Shown here: in pieces, positions 36,506 through 45,182 of the stretch
How positions within the stretch are numbered: the stretch's first letter is position 1
Layout: the number at the start of each line of letters is the position of its first letter
Assembly: GCF_902809855.1 (NCBI RefSeq)
Contig: NZ_CADDWJ010000002.1
Coordinates: forward strand, 248,001-312,000
Length of the DNA: 64,000 nucleotides
From: Acinetobacter sp. Marseille-Q1618
GTDB taxonomy: Bacteria > Pseudomonadota > Gammaproteobacteria > Pseudomonadales > Moraxellaceae
Direction: 5' to 3'
Position numbers and translations under genes: made by a program
The notes under the pieces: model-generated
Told to the model about the DNA's origin: nothing
Databases searched by the model: none
Seen by the model: only the letters and a program-made list of their open reading frames with translations

Positions 36506-36622
36506 ATGATGTCTAAGCAAGTTAAATCTTTAAAGAAAAAAATCAAAGCGCGTTTGGATAAAATCTCTAAACACGAAGGCAAATTGAAAAAGCTTAAAAA
36601 AGAGCTTAAAAAACAAAAGTAA
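36506..36622 (+). CDS. 38-residue lysine-rich microprotein
   Basis: A short frame with a strong ribosome-binding site (AAGGAG, 5 bases before ATG). It reads MMSKQVKSLKKKIKARLDKI then SKHEGKLKKLKKELKKQK. About 42% of the residues are lysine, and a heptad-like L/I pattern suggests a basic helix or coiled coil. It starts one base after the RHH-like stop codon. No hydrophobic face typical of membrane toxins is seen. It might bind nucleic acid or the RHH protein; the function is unknown. The existence of a good Shine-Dalgarno sequence is the main support. Confidence 0.6.
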   Translation: MMSKQVKSLKKKIKARLDKISKHEGKLKKLKKELKKQK

Positions 36623-36674
36623 TCTCATTTAAAGATTTGAGCTTATGCTTTAAATAAGTAATTGCTCTAAGCCA

Positions 36675-36708
36675 ATAAGGGATAAGTTTTTCGAAACTTA
36701 TCCCTTAT
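36675..36708. repeat. Perfect 15-bp hairpin downstream of the microprotein gene
   Basis: ATAAGGGATAAGTTT-TTCG-AAACTTATCCCTTAT: perfect arms and a TTCG (UUCG-type) tetraloop, but no T-run follows. It could protect the 3' end of the small operon transcript, or act as a protein-binding site or an inefficient terminator. Confidence 0.6.
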
Positions 36709-36802
36709 GCCATTCCATGTCATAATTCATAAAAGATAGAGAAATTTGCTAAATCCTTTTGAGTTAAGGCGCTCAATCCTCTGTTCACTTTTAAAACACA
36801 AA

Positions 36803-36830
36803 AAGCCCAACAAGATCACTTGTTGAGCTT
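36803..36830 (-). terminator. Terminator after the second macrodomain gene
   Basis: Minus strand AAGCTCAACAAG-TGAT-CTTGTTGGGCTT followed by TTTGTG. One T-G pair interrupts the stem. Confidence 0.8.
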
Positions 36831-36871
36831 CATGGTATTATTCATCTTATTTTATAGATGATAAATAGTGG

Positions 36872-37363
36872 TTATTCAGCTTTTTCTTCAGCCTTAACAC
36901 CCTTTTGATACAGTGTGTAGATATAAATCGGAATATTTAAATCTTCTAAATGCTTATATACCCAAGGACGGACTTCATCCCAGTCCAAACCACCTACACC
37001 TGTTGCTAAACGAGGTAAAGCAAGGCTTTCTATCTTCTCATCAAGTACCACTTGTCTGAGTGCTTTCAGTGTACTGTTCACATATTCAATAGAAGCTTTA
37101 CCTGGTTTTGCGCCTTTATCATAAGCAGCTTCTTGAGTCATGAGGTTAATAATGCGTTGCCCTTCAGCATTTACCCAAGTCCACAATTCACCTGATTTTG
37201 GATGATAAATATGGCAATAATTTCTAAAATCTTTATATAAAGCAGGCCAATGTTCTCTTAAATTTAAAGCCAAACCACTTGCAAAGTTATCATTTGGTGC
37301 AACCCCATGCGCAATTGCACGTGCTTCGCTCAGTAAAATATCTCCAGAAACTTCATAGATCAT
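36872..37363 (-). CDS. Macrodomain protein (TARG1/DarG-antitoxin-like subgroup)
   Basis: 163 residues forming a single macrodomain. The start IYEVSGDILLSEARAIAHGV and APNDNFASGLALNL, with later ALPRLATGVGGLDWDEVRPWV, fit the group including TARG1/DarG-type ADP-ribosyl hydrolases and ADP-ribose-1''-phosphatases. It differs from the YmdB-like protein at 6.4 kb. DarG removes ADP-ribose from DNA as antitoxin of DarT; no DarT toxin is present nearby, so it is probably a stand-alone hydrolase. The C-terminal end VKAEEKAE is a short charged tail. Confidence 0.83.
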   Translation of the reverse strand: MIYEVSGDILLSEARAIAHGVAPNDNFASGLALNLREHWPALYKDFRNYCHIYHPKSGELWTWVNAEGQRIINLMTQEAAYDKGAKPGKASIEYVNSTLKALRQVVLDEKIESLALPRLATGVGGLDWDEVRPWVYKHLEDLNIPIYIYTLYQKGVKAEEKAE

Positions 37364-37378
37364 GAACGATCTCCTCTA

Positions 37379-37743
37379 TTTAAAATTATCATCTTTCTAT
37401 CTTTCTATTTCTAATATGGCGGATTTATTTATTATTTTCATGTATTTTACATCAACAATCGAGTCACATTTTATGCTTAAAAATTATTCAAAACAATGTT
37501 AATATATTGATATAAACACAGCACTTTTAAAGCTTAAAATAAAGCATTGCTTCTATTATCATCTTACACCTAAAACAACGAGTAAAAACATATGTTTATA
37601 AAATTATTTTTATTTCAAAAATAGTTAGCTTATTGATGATTTTTTATAAAGATAATCAAATAAATATTTTCAATTCATATATAAATAAAAATATAAAAGT
37701 GTCTTAAATAATGATTTATCCGATACAAATTTAATAAAACCAT
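37379..37743. other. AT-rich noncoding stretch
   Basis: About 365 bases of very AT-rich sequence between the macrodomain gene and the LysE gene. There are many stop codons in all frames and no convincing hairpin, RNA or coding signal. It may hold the promoter of the macrodomain gene at its left end. Confidence 0.6.
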
Positions 37744-38379
37744 TTATAAAAATAGTTTATATACTTTTGGAAATAATATAGTGCATGCTAAACCAAACAT
37801 GATACATGCTAATGCTTTGATCAGTATCTGTTGGGCTGTTTTTTGATTGAGTAACATTTTTAATTTAACTGCGCCAAAAATATAAAGCCCACCAACAAGC
37901 AATAAGATTATTCCTGTGAATAAAATGAGCAATAAACTAATTTTTGTCAGTGATTGAAAGCCAAAAATTACAGGAACCAATGCCAAATAAAAAGAAATGG
38001 TTTTAGGGTTGCTTAAAGTGATCAATAAGCCATCACGGTAAGCTGAAATCCTATTTTTTGTGTTTAATTCACTTATTTCATTGAATAAATTTCCATTAAA
38101 ATGCCAATACTGATAAGCCAAATACAACAAATAAAAGCTACATAAGATATCCAAGTAAAATGAAAAACTTGCATTGAGTTGGTTGAAATATGCAATTAAC
38201 ACAAGTGAAGTAGATAAAAAAATTAAGTCTGCGGTAATCAAGCCAAAAAGCATGAATATTCCACTTTTATATCCATGGGTTAATGTTTTGAACATTAACC
38301 CTGTCATGCCTGGTCCAGGAATAAGTGCAGCTAAAATTAGTGTAAATAAATAGGTCGAAATTTGGGTGAAATATTCCAT
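37744..38379 (-). CDS. LysE-family amino acid exporter
   Basis: 211 residues with six predicted membrane helices. The N-terminal FTLILAALIPGPGMTGLMFKTL has the conserved PGPG motif of LysE/RhtB exporters, and GLLITLSNPKTISFYLALVP carries the conserved NPK segment. It exports an amino acid or derivative. An Lrp/AsnC regulator is divergent (127 bases away), as is common for LysE/Rht exporters, so induction by an amino acid is likely. Confidence 0.9.
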   Translation of the reverse strand: MEYFTQISTYLFTLILAALIPGPGMTGLMFKTLTHGYKSGIFMLFGLITADLIFLSTSLVLIAYFNQLNASFSFYLDILCSFYLLYLAYQYWHFNGNLFNEISELNTKNRISAYRDGLLITLSNPKTISFYLALVPVIFGFQSLTKISLLLILFTGIILLLVGGLYIFGAVKLKMLLNQKTAQQILIKALACIMFGLACTILFPKVYKLFL

Positions 38380-38506
38380 TGCAATACTCTTATAAAATAT
38401 TGCATTTATTTTTTTACAAAAACCAAGGTAAAGCTGATCTTTTTATTCCCTTAAAACCAAATAAAAGGGTATAAACAACCTAGATACTGTATTTTATAGG
38501 TAAATA

Positions 38507-38992
38507 ATGTCTTTGATTACAATTAATAAAACAGATAGCAAGATTTTAGAAATTCTTCAAACTGACTCACGGATCACCAACGCTGAACTTGCAGAAAAAA
38601 TTGGGATGTCTGCTTCACCTTGTTGGCGACGTGTAAAACACTTAGAAGATACTAAAATCATTAAAGGCTATGGCGTATTACTTGACCGTAAAAAAATCGG
38701 GTTAGGAGTTATGGTTTTTATTCGAGTTTCAATTGACAGCCACAGTGAAAAAGAAGCCAAAAAATTTGAAGAAGAAGTGACTGCCTTAGAACATGTCGTT
38801 GCCTGTTATAGCATTGGTGGCGATGCTGATTTCCTTCTTCAAGTCGTTTCACCTGATTTGGATACCTATGCTGATTTTTCAATGTCTATCATTCGACGTT
38901 TGCCAGGCATTAAAGAAATGCAAAGTATGTTTGTTTTAAAGGAAATTAAACCTTTTTTGAACTTCCCTATTCAAAGCACCCAGCTAAAATAA
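38507..38992 (+). CDS. Lrp/AsnC-family transcriptional regulator
   Basis: 161 residues. The HTH DSRITNAELAEKIGMSASPC and WRRVKHLEDTKIIKGYGVLL form the N-terminal part; the C-terminal RAM domain has VVACYSIGGDADFLLQVVSPD. It should bind an amino acid and control the divergent LysE-type exporter. The length is standard for single-target regulators of this family. A strong terminator follows. Confidence 0.92.
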   Translation: MSLITINKTDSKILEILQTDSRITNAELAEKIGMSASPCWRRVKHLEDTKIIKGYGVLLDRKKIGLGVMVFIRVSIDSHSEKEAKKFEEEVTALEHVVACYSIGGDADFLLQVVSPDLDTYADFSMSIIRRLPGIKEMQSMFVLKEIKPFLNFPIQSTQLK

Positions 38993-39005
38993 ATCTGCAT
39001 TGAGC

Positions 39006-39047
39006 ATTGAAGAAGTTGGTATCATAGCAACTTCTTCAATTTTTTTT
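39006..39047 (+). terminator. Terminator after the Lrp-family gene
   Basis: Perfect 13-bp stem ATTGAAGAAGTTG / CAACTTCTTCAAT with a 9-base loop, then eight T. It lies 13 bases after the stop codon. Confidence 0.93.
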
Positions 39048-39053
39048 ACATTT

Positions 39054-40715
39054 TTAATCTGCCCATGCTCTTGCTAATAATCGTTTAACATCCACCACTT
39101 TTGCATCTACCATCCCTACAACTCGTCCATGAAACTCACTATAACGCGTTTGGATAAAGGCCTCTGAGACATAATCAGGTGCATATTGCTTAAGTAAAAT
39201 TGCTTGCGCCAAAATCACCAAACGGCTGACCAAGCTCCGTGCCATAAATTGCAATTCATGTGCTTGTAAGCCACTAAATAGTTTCAACAAAGCCTGTAAT
39301 TCATTGTGTAAAATTACATCCTGAGAAGCAACTTTGGCAAAAGATTGGAACAATACTTCGATGGATTCACGATCACGCTGAATAGCACGTAATACATCCA
39401 GACACATAACATTGCCAGAGCCCTCCCAAATGGTATTAACAGGTGCTTCTTTGAAAATACGCGCCATGATGCCTGTGTCGACATAACCATTTCCACCAAA
39501 AACTTCCATCATTTCGCCTGTGAGCTCAACTGTGCGTTTACACACCCAAAACTTAGCCGCTGGGGTCATGATGCGCTTCCATGCAAGTGACAAGGCATCA
39601 TCTTGTTCATAGCAATGCGCAAGATGAAAACTCAGTTGCATCGCTGCTTCAGTTTCTAAAGCCAAATCAGTAAGAACTGCTTGCATCAAAGGTTGTTCTG
39701 CTAAATGCTTTCCAAAAGCTTTGCGCTGACGGGTATAGGCAAGGCATTGCGTCAATGCTTGTCGGAGCATGGCACTTGAACCGACTGAACAGGTTAAACG
39801 TGTGTAATTCGCCATTTCGATAATGGTGGGAATACCACGTCCTGCTTCTCCGATCATGATGCCCCATGCGTTTTTAAACTCGACCTCTGAGCTTGAATTA
39901 CTACGATTTCCGACTTTTTCTTTTAAACGTTGTACTTGAATGTTGTTTTTTATCCCGTCCTCTAGCCAGCGAGGCACAAAGAAACACGCCAAACCATCTT
40001 GTTCAGTTTTTGCCACAACCAAATGTGCATCACACATGGGTGCCGAGAAAAACCATTTGTGTCCTGTGAGTAAATAGGCTTTGCCACGACCTGATTCAGC
40101 CACAGGAACTGCAAATGTTTCATTGGCACGGACATCTGAACCACCTTGTTTTTCAGTCATGCCCATACCCAGCCAAATTGATTTCTTTTGGGCAATCGGT
40201 AGATCACGCTCATCGTATTCATTGGACAATAATTTTTCACCAATTTTTGCCCACAGTTCAGGTTCATTTTGAATCAGTGGAATACTGCCCAAAGTCATTG
40301 AGTTTGGACATAAATTGCCACACTCCACTTGTCCTGCTAAAAAGAATCTTGCCGCCCAATCGACCCATTTTGAAGTAGAGTGTGAATGACTAAAGGGATA
40401 AGCATGACTGGAATATTGGCGGTTGATTGCCATCCATTTATGCCATGCAGGGTGAAACTCTACAAGGTCTTTACGGCGACCACGTGCATCAAAACTTTGT
40501 AACTCTGGTGTATGTCGGTTGGCTAAGTCTGCGTATTGATAATATTCAGTTGAACCGATGATCTGCGCAAACTCAGTTAAAGTATGATGATCTTGGCTGC
40601 CATAACGTTGCAAGATTTCCTGTAATACTTGATCTGTGCTGAACAGATTGTAGTTTTGTAGCTCATCGAACTGATTACTGATCTGATGGGTTTGCCAATC
40701 TTGTACTGTATCCAT
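39054..40715 (-). CDS. aidB: AidB-like acyl-CoA dehydrogenase family protein
   Basis: 553 residues, close to E. coli AidB (541). Strong AidB blocks are QSFDARGRRKDLVEFHPAWH, GMGMTEKQGGSDVRAN, LTGHKWFFSAPMCDAHLV, LKEKVGNRSNSSSEVEF and the end-domain EMMEVFGGNGYVDTG with PVNTIWEGSGNVMCLDVLR. AidB is an FAD protein of the adaptive response to DNA alkylation that binds DNA. A TetR-family regulator is encoded divergently, suggesting control by a lipid- or stress-related signal and not Ada; no ada gene is present here. Confidence 0.82.
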   Translation of the reverse strand: MDTVQDWQTHQISNQFDELQNYNLFSTDQVLQEILQRYGSQDHHTLTEFAQIIGSTEYYQYADLANRHTPELQSFDARGRRKDLVEFHPAWHKWMAINRQYSSHAYPFSHSHSTSKWVDWAARFFLAGQVECGNLCPNSMTLGSIPLIQNEPELWAKIGEKLLSNEYDERDLPIAQKKSIWLGMGMTEKQGGSDVRANETFAVPVAESGRGKAYLLTGHKWFFSAPMCDAHLVVAKTEQDGLACFFVPRWLEDGIKNNIQVQRLKEKVGNRSNSSSEVEFKNAWGIMIGEAGRGIPTIIEMANYTRLTCSVGSSAMLRQALTQCLAYTRQRKAFGKHLAEQPLMQAVLTDLALETEAAMQLSFHLAHCYEQDDALSLAWKRIMTPAAKFWVCKRTVELTGEMMEVFGGNGYVDTGIMARIFKEAPVNTIWEGSGNVMCLDVLRAIQRDRESIEVLFQSFAKVASQDVILHNELQALLKLFSGLQAHELQFMARSLVSRLVILAQAILLKQYAPDYVSEAFIQTRYSEFHGRVVGMVDAKVVDVKRLLARAWAD

Positions 40716-40795
40716 CCTAAATGCTCATCTTGTTGTTTTGCCTAATTGCATTCAGTATAGAAGAAAATGCATTCATTGGTGTTCGGATTAGTTTT

Positions 40796-41410
40796 ATGGC
40801 TTTAGCTGCGATTAATGTACGACGTAAACCACGTCAATCAAGGGCGCGCATCACACAAGAAGCTTTGATAGAAAGTTTTGTTCGGCTTTTACATGAACGC
40901 CCTGCCCATAAGATCACGATTCGGGAAATCACTGAGCTTGCAGGTGTAGGATTAGGGACTTTTTATGAGTATTTTTCTAAGAAAGAAGATTTGATTGCTC
41001 TGACCATTCATCAGCATGTGAAAAATAATGCCGAAGCTTTAAAAAGTTATGCACAAAGTCGATATGAGTTATCCACAAATCTGACTTTGGAGAGTTATTT
41101 ACAGCAGATCATTCAGTTTCAGTTACAACAAATTCAGGCTGAGCAGTTTTTATGGGCGCAAACTTTTTTATTGGAACGCCAGATTTCCAGTATTGAAATT
41201 TATCAGAAAAGTTATGCCATGATGGTTCAAATGTGGCAGCATGTACTTGCTTCATTCATAACAGATACAACACAGCTCAACCATGTCAGTCTAAATGTAC
41301 AAAGAATTTGCTATGGTTTTGTATCACAAACATTGTTGATTGAACCGACGTTTAAAGAATGGGGACATTTAGAGAAAGATATTGTCCAAATGCTAAAAAA
41401 TTTGATTTAA
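40796..41410 (+). CDS. TetR-family regulator divergent from the AidB-like gene
   Basis: 204 residues from MALAAINVRRKPRQSRARIT, a start that matches TetR proteins better than the longer in-frame option beginning 75 bases upstream. The HTH is HKITIREITELAGVGLGTFY followed by EYFSKKEDLIALTIHQHV. The C-terminal part is an all-helical ligand domain. It is divergent from the AidB-like gene and probably represses it and itself. Confidence 0.85.
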   Translation: MALAAINVRRKPRQSRARITQEALIESFVRLLHERPAHKITIREITELAGVGLGTFYEYFSKKEDLIALTIHQHVKNNAEALKSYAQSRYELSTNLTLESYLQQIIQFQLQQIQAEQFLWAQTFLLERQISSIEIYQKSYAMMVQMWQHVLASFITDTTQLNHVSLNVQRICYGFVSQTLLIEPTFKEWGHLEKDIVQMLKNLI

Positions 41411-41889
41411 GCAAAATAGTAATTTCAATGTCTTATTCATCTAACTTGATCCAGCATATTGATTTCATATTGAATATTAACCAACCCAATGTTCGAAAAA
41501 TATTGAGCTCAGCGTACCATTTAGCACGCTAGCAATCATAAAACACTGAGCAGCATCTCAGGCTTTCAAAAATAGAAAGCACTTGATTTCCGAGTATTCA
41601 TGTCAATTTAAAACACTAATCAATCGCTTTTTCCACTTATTTAGACCTTTATATTCCATTTGTCAAATAACATTGAAAATATTACATTCAGTATGCAGGT
41701 ATATATTTTTAAACTAGTTATTTTCAGTTTCAACACGCTCAAAATGACTTTAAACAACATCGCTTTGTCATATTGTAATTTTAGAATGAATTAACAAAAC
41801 GGTTAATGTCATATCTGCTGAAGCATGTTATCCATATTTACGATGGGAACATTCCTCAAAATGCATGATGAGAATAATGGAGAAATAAG
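41411..41889. other. Noncoding region upstream of katA
   Basis: About 480 bases without a gene. It contains short palindromes (CTGAG-cagcat-CTCAG near 41547, GCTTTC-aaaaata-GAAAGC near 41562) and AT-rich sequence. An OxyR-controlled katA promoter would be expected in the right half, but no clear OxyR motif could be assigned by eye. The last bases give the katA ribosome-binding site GGAGAAA. Confidence 0.5.
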
Positions 41890-43413
41890 ATGAGCCAAGA
41901 CGATATTAAAAAGTGCCCAGTCACCCACCTAACCACTGATGTTGGTGCTCCTGTAGTGGACAACCAAAACAGTATGACGGCAGGTGCTCGTGGTCCATTA
42001 CTTGCACAAGATTTATGGCTCAATGAAAAGTTAGCCAACTTTGTTCGTGAGGTGATTCCTGAGCGCCGTATGCATGCCAAAGGTTCTGGTGCATTTGGTA
42101 CATTTACAGTAACACATGACATTAGCAAATATACACGTGCTAAAATTTTCTCTGAAGTCGGCAAAAAAACTGAAATGTTCGCTCGCTTCTCTACCGTTGC
42201 AGGTGAACGTGGTGCTGCAGATGCAGAACGTGATATTCGTGGTTTTGCACTAAAATTTTATACTGAAGAAGGGAACTGGGATCTCGTGGGTAACAACACC
42301 CCTGTATTCTTTATGCGTGATCCACGTAAATTTCCAGATTTAAACAAAGCTGTTAAACGTGACCCAAAAACCAACAAACGTAGTGCAACCAATAACTGGG
42401 ATTATTGGACATTATTGCCAGAAGCATTCCACCAAGTGACCATCGTCATGTCGGATCGTGGTATTCCTGATGGTTATCGTCATATGCATGGTTTTGGTAG
42501 TCATACCTATAGTTTTATCAATGATCAAAATGAACGTTTTTGGGTAAAATTCCATTTCCGTACCCAACAAGGCATTAAAAACTTAACGGATGCCGAAGCA
42601 GAAGCAATCATTGCCAAAGATCGTGAAAGCTCACAAACTGATTTATTTAATGCAATTGAACGTGGCGATTTCCCAAAATGGAAACTGCAAGTTCAAATCA
42701 TGCCTGAAACTGATGCAGAAAAAGTACCTTATCATCCATTTGACTTAACCAAAGTTTGGCCACATGGTGACTATCCTCTGATCGATGTGGGTGAGTTTGA
42801 ATTAAATCGTAATCCTGAAAATTATTTCCAAGATGTCGAACAAGCAACCTTTGCACCGAGCAACCTTGTTCCTGGCATTAGTTATTCTCCAGACCGTATG
42901 CTACAAGCTCGTTTAGTCAACTATGCTGATGCTGCTCGTTATCGTGTAGGTGTTAACCATACTCAAATCCCTGTCAATGCAGCACGTTGTCCAGTCCACT
43001 CTAACCGCCGTGATGGTCAAGGTCGTATGGATGGGAACTATGGCAGCTTGCCACACTATGAGCCAAACAGCTTTCACCAATGGCAAGAACAACCACAATA
43101 CAAAGAGCCACCTTTAAAAATTACAGGTGATGCAGATTTTTGGGATTATCGCCAAGATGATGCAGACTATTTCAGTCAACCACGTGCATTATTTAATTTA
43201 ATGAAACCTGAGCAACAACAGGCTTTATTTAACAATACTGCGGCTGCGATGGGTGATGCCTTAGATTTCATCAAATATCGTCATATTCGTAACTGCTATG
43301 CGTGTGACCCAGCATATGGTGAAGGTGTAGCGAAGGCGTTGGGGATGACTGTTGCTGATGCTCAAGCTGCTCGAGCAACTGATCCAGCACAAGGTAATCC
43401 TGGTTTGCTCTAA
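41890..43413 (+). CDS. katA: Monofunctional haem catalase
   Basis: 507 residues, small-subunit (clade 3) size. The catalytic histidine is in [19 protein letters not shown], the distal-side block is [22 protein letters not shown], the asparagine is in [16 protein letters not shown], and the haem-ligand tyrosine is in [14 protein letters not shown]. It decomposes hydrogen peroxide. The C-terminal [21 protein letters not shown] fits the family. It is monocistronic with a terminator. Confidence 0.97.
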   Translation: MSQDDIKKCPVTHLTTDVGAPVVDNQNSMTAGARGPLLAQDLWLNEKLANFVREVIPERRMHAKGSGAFGTFTVTHDISKYTRAKIFSEVGKKTEMFARFSTVAGERGAADAERDIRGFALKFYTEEGNWDLVGNNTPVFFMRDPRKFPDLNKAVKRDPKTNKRSATNNWDYWTLLPEAFHQVTIVMSDRGIPDGYRHMHGFGSHTYSFINDQNERFWVKFHFRTQQGIKNLTDAEAEAIIAKDRESSQTDLFNAIERGDFPKWKLQVQIMPETDAEKVPYHPFDLTKVWPHGDYPLIDVGEFELNRNPENYFQDVEQATFAPSNLVPGISYSPDRMLQARLVNYADAARYRVGVNHTQIPVNAARCPVHSNRRDGQGRMDGNYGSLPHYEPNSFHQWQEQPQYKEPPLKITGDADFWDYRQDDADYFSQPRALFNLMKPEQQQALFNNTAAAMGDALDFIKYRHIRNCYACDPAYGEGVAKALGMTVADAQAARATDPAQGNPGLL

Positions 43414-43429
43414 GTTACAAGTAAAATTG

Positions 43430-43453
43430 AAAACCACCTTCGGGTGGTTTTTC
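43430..43453 (+). terminator. Terminator after katA
   Basis: AAAACCACC-TTCG-GGTGGTTTTTC, perfect stem with a TTCG tetraloop, 17 bases after the stop codon. Confidence 0.93.
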
Positions 43454-43504
43454 TTCATTTATAAAGTTGCTATAGTCTAACTTTACAGTGTTGAAAAATA
43501 AAAA

Positions 43505-43951
43505 ATGAATAAAAATATCGAGAACATTATTGCAATGCATGACATTGTATTATTTGATGAAATATGTGTGCTGTGTAATGCTTGGGCAAAATTTTTAATC
43601 AAATATGATCACACAGCGCAATTTAAACTTGCTTCGGTACAGTCTGCGCTTGGGCAAGCAATTTTAAAACATTATCATATGCCTTTAGATCAGTTTGACA
43701 CCATGTTGGTCATTCAAAATGGGCAAGCCTATACCGAATCTACAGCATTTTTAAAAGTGATGGACAGTTTAGGTCGACCATTTTCTAGTCTAAAAATTGG
43801 CTATCTATTTCCAAAACGTATGCGTGATTTTTTATATCGACGTGTAGCACAGAATCGTTATGGTTTGTTTGGTACGACAGATTATTGTTTATTCGCTTCT
43901 GCTGAAAATAAACAGCATTTTTTGGAAAATGTCGTTTATGCAACAGTCTAA
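43505..43951 (+). CDS. DCC-family thiol-disulfide oxidoreductase-like protein (DUF393)
   Basis: 148 residues. The N-terminal VLFDEICVLCNAWAKFLIKY carries the D-x-x-C-x-x-C motif of DUF393 (usual form FDGVCNLC), and the later ESTAFLKVMDSLGRPFSSLK and PKRMRDFLYRRVAQNRYGLFG are conserved. These proteins are predicted to be thioredoxin-like redox proteins. It overlaps a DoxX-like membrane protein gene by 14 bases, a common pairing. The function is unproven. Confidence 0.87.
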   Translation: MNKNIENIIAMHDIVLFDEICVLCNAWAKFLIKYDHTAQFKLASVQSALGQAILKHYHMPLDQFDTMLVIQNGQAYTESTAFLKVMDSLGRPFSSLKIGYLFPKRMRDFLYRRVAQNRYGLFGTTDYCLFASAENKQHFLENVVYATV

Positions 43952-44348
43952 AGCTATTGATAAGGTTTTATTTATATTACATTTTACTTTGGCAATGATA
44001 TGGATTTATCAAGGCAGCGTTCCCAAATTAATGTTTCATGCACTCGATGAACAACGCTTGTGGGAATTACACGGTTTAGATGAGCTGACCATGTTGATGC
44101 TGGTTGATGTTGCGGGTTTGATGGAAATTATTTTTGGTGTGTTATTTCTGCTCTTGAAGCAGCGCAAGATCTTACACTATTTCAATATGGCAGCCATGCT
44201 TGGGCTCAGTATATTTATTTTATTAACTGATGTGACCTATTTCCAACAAGCTTTTAACCCTTTTGTAATGAATCTTGCCATAGCAACATTGTCAGTTGTC
44301 GCGATTCAACTCATGAATATTCAGCACAACCAAAACATCACATCCTAA
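43938..44348 (+). CDS. DoxX-like membrane protein
   Basis: 136 residues from MQQSKAIDKVLF, a start overlapping the DUF393 gene; the frame extends further upstream but inside that gene. About four membrane helices are seen (FILHFTLAMIWIYQGSVPKL, LTMLMLVDVAGLMEIIFGVLF, MAAMLGLSIFILL, LAIATLSVVAIQL). The segments IYQGSVPKLMFH and AGLMEIIFGVLFLL resemble DoxX-like (DUF4281/DoxX) proteins. It probably forms a redox partner with the DCC protein. The gene ends 11 bases inside the convergent neighbour. Confidence 0.78.
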   Translation: MQQSKAIDKVLFILHFTLAMIWIYQGSVPKLMFHALDEQRLWELHGLDELTMLMLVDVAGLMEIIFGVLFLLLKQRKILHYFNMAAMLGLSIFILLTDVTYFQQAFNPFVMNLAIATLSVVAIQLMNIQHNQNITS

Positions 44349-44988
44349 CATTTTGACCAAAATCTTCTTTCCAACCTTTGGTTTCATTGGCAATTTGTTT
44401 AGCCAATTTTGCTTTCACTTCTTTGATCAATAACGCACGCGCCTGACCATGAACAAAACGTGCCTTATAACGGCTCTGCATACTTTGAATATAACCATTC
44501 AGCGCTTTTTTCTGCTGGTTATTTTTAGGTGGAGTATTTAAAAATTGCAAATAATCCTCTTGCGGATGGTTTGTGAATGGATCACCCATGACATCTTCTA
44601 CATAAATCTCGGCACTGATTAATTTAACCATACCTTTTGAGTCAACTGAATAAACTTGCTTACGCACACCATATGGAAAAGTCCACAGCCCCTGTCGATC
44701 TCCTGCTGCCCAATATGTATAAAAAATGAGTTGATCATTTTTAACTTCAAAATCGCCCAATTCAATGGTGAGAATACTGCAATCGCCTGTACTTAAACGT
44801 TGGGTATGCGTTAAAAGTTTTTTAGCACCACGATACAACTCAATATTGTCTTGTTCAAAACCTTCTTCATTTTCGCTTTGCGTAGTTTTAATCTCAAAAT
44901 GATGTCGATTAATCGTAAAAGTCTTTGCTTGTACAGTAACATTGCCAAACATCAATAAAATCAACATCATTGGCTTGACTATTTTCAT
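44338..44988 (-). CDS. Secreted protein of unknown function
   Basis: 216 residues from MKIVKPMMLILLMFGNVTVQA, a signal peptide with cleavage near AKTF. The mature part is a small periplasmic domain without recognised motif; it includes DCSILTIELGDFEVKNDQLIFY and a C-terminal helix AKLAKQIANETKGWKEDFGQN. It overlaps the convergent DoxX-like gene by 11 bases at the 3' end. No neighbouring operon partner is apparent. The function is unknown; an export signal is the main conclusion. Confidence 0.65.
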   Translation of the reverse strand: MKIVKPMMLILLMFGNVTVQAKTFTINRHHFEIKTTQSENEEGFEQDNIELYRGAKKLLTHTQRLSTGDCSILTIELGDFEVKNDQLIFYTYWAAGDRQGLWTFPYGVRKQVYSVDSKGMVKLISAEIYVEDVMGDPFTNHPQEDYLQFLNTPPKNNQQKKALNGYIQSMQSRYKARFVHGQARALLIKEVKAKLAKQIANETKGWKEDFGQNVRM

Positions 44989-45182
44989 TATTTTTCTCTT
45001 TTTATGCATGAAATAAAAAGTTATTGCTGATCTTTATGCCAACTTTGTAGTAGATCAGATAATTCTAAGCAGGCTACTCACACGCCATCATAGGGAAAAG
45101 CAGTGGAAGTAAGGCTTGTAATTCAGTCTATTCTCTGTAACCTTAAATTATCCATGCCATCCTTCAACTGCTTTGTACTTAG

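Noticed and set aside
41411..41889. tRNA or riboswitch upstream of katA
   Set aside because: Small palindromes are present, but no cloverleaf or known riboswitch consensus could be drawn.
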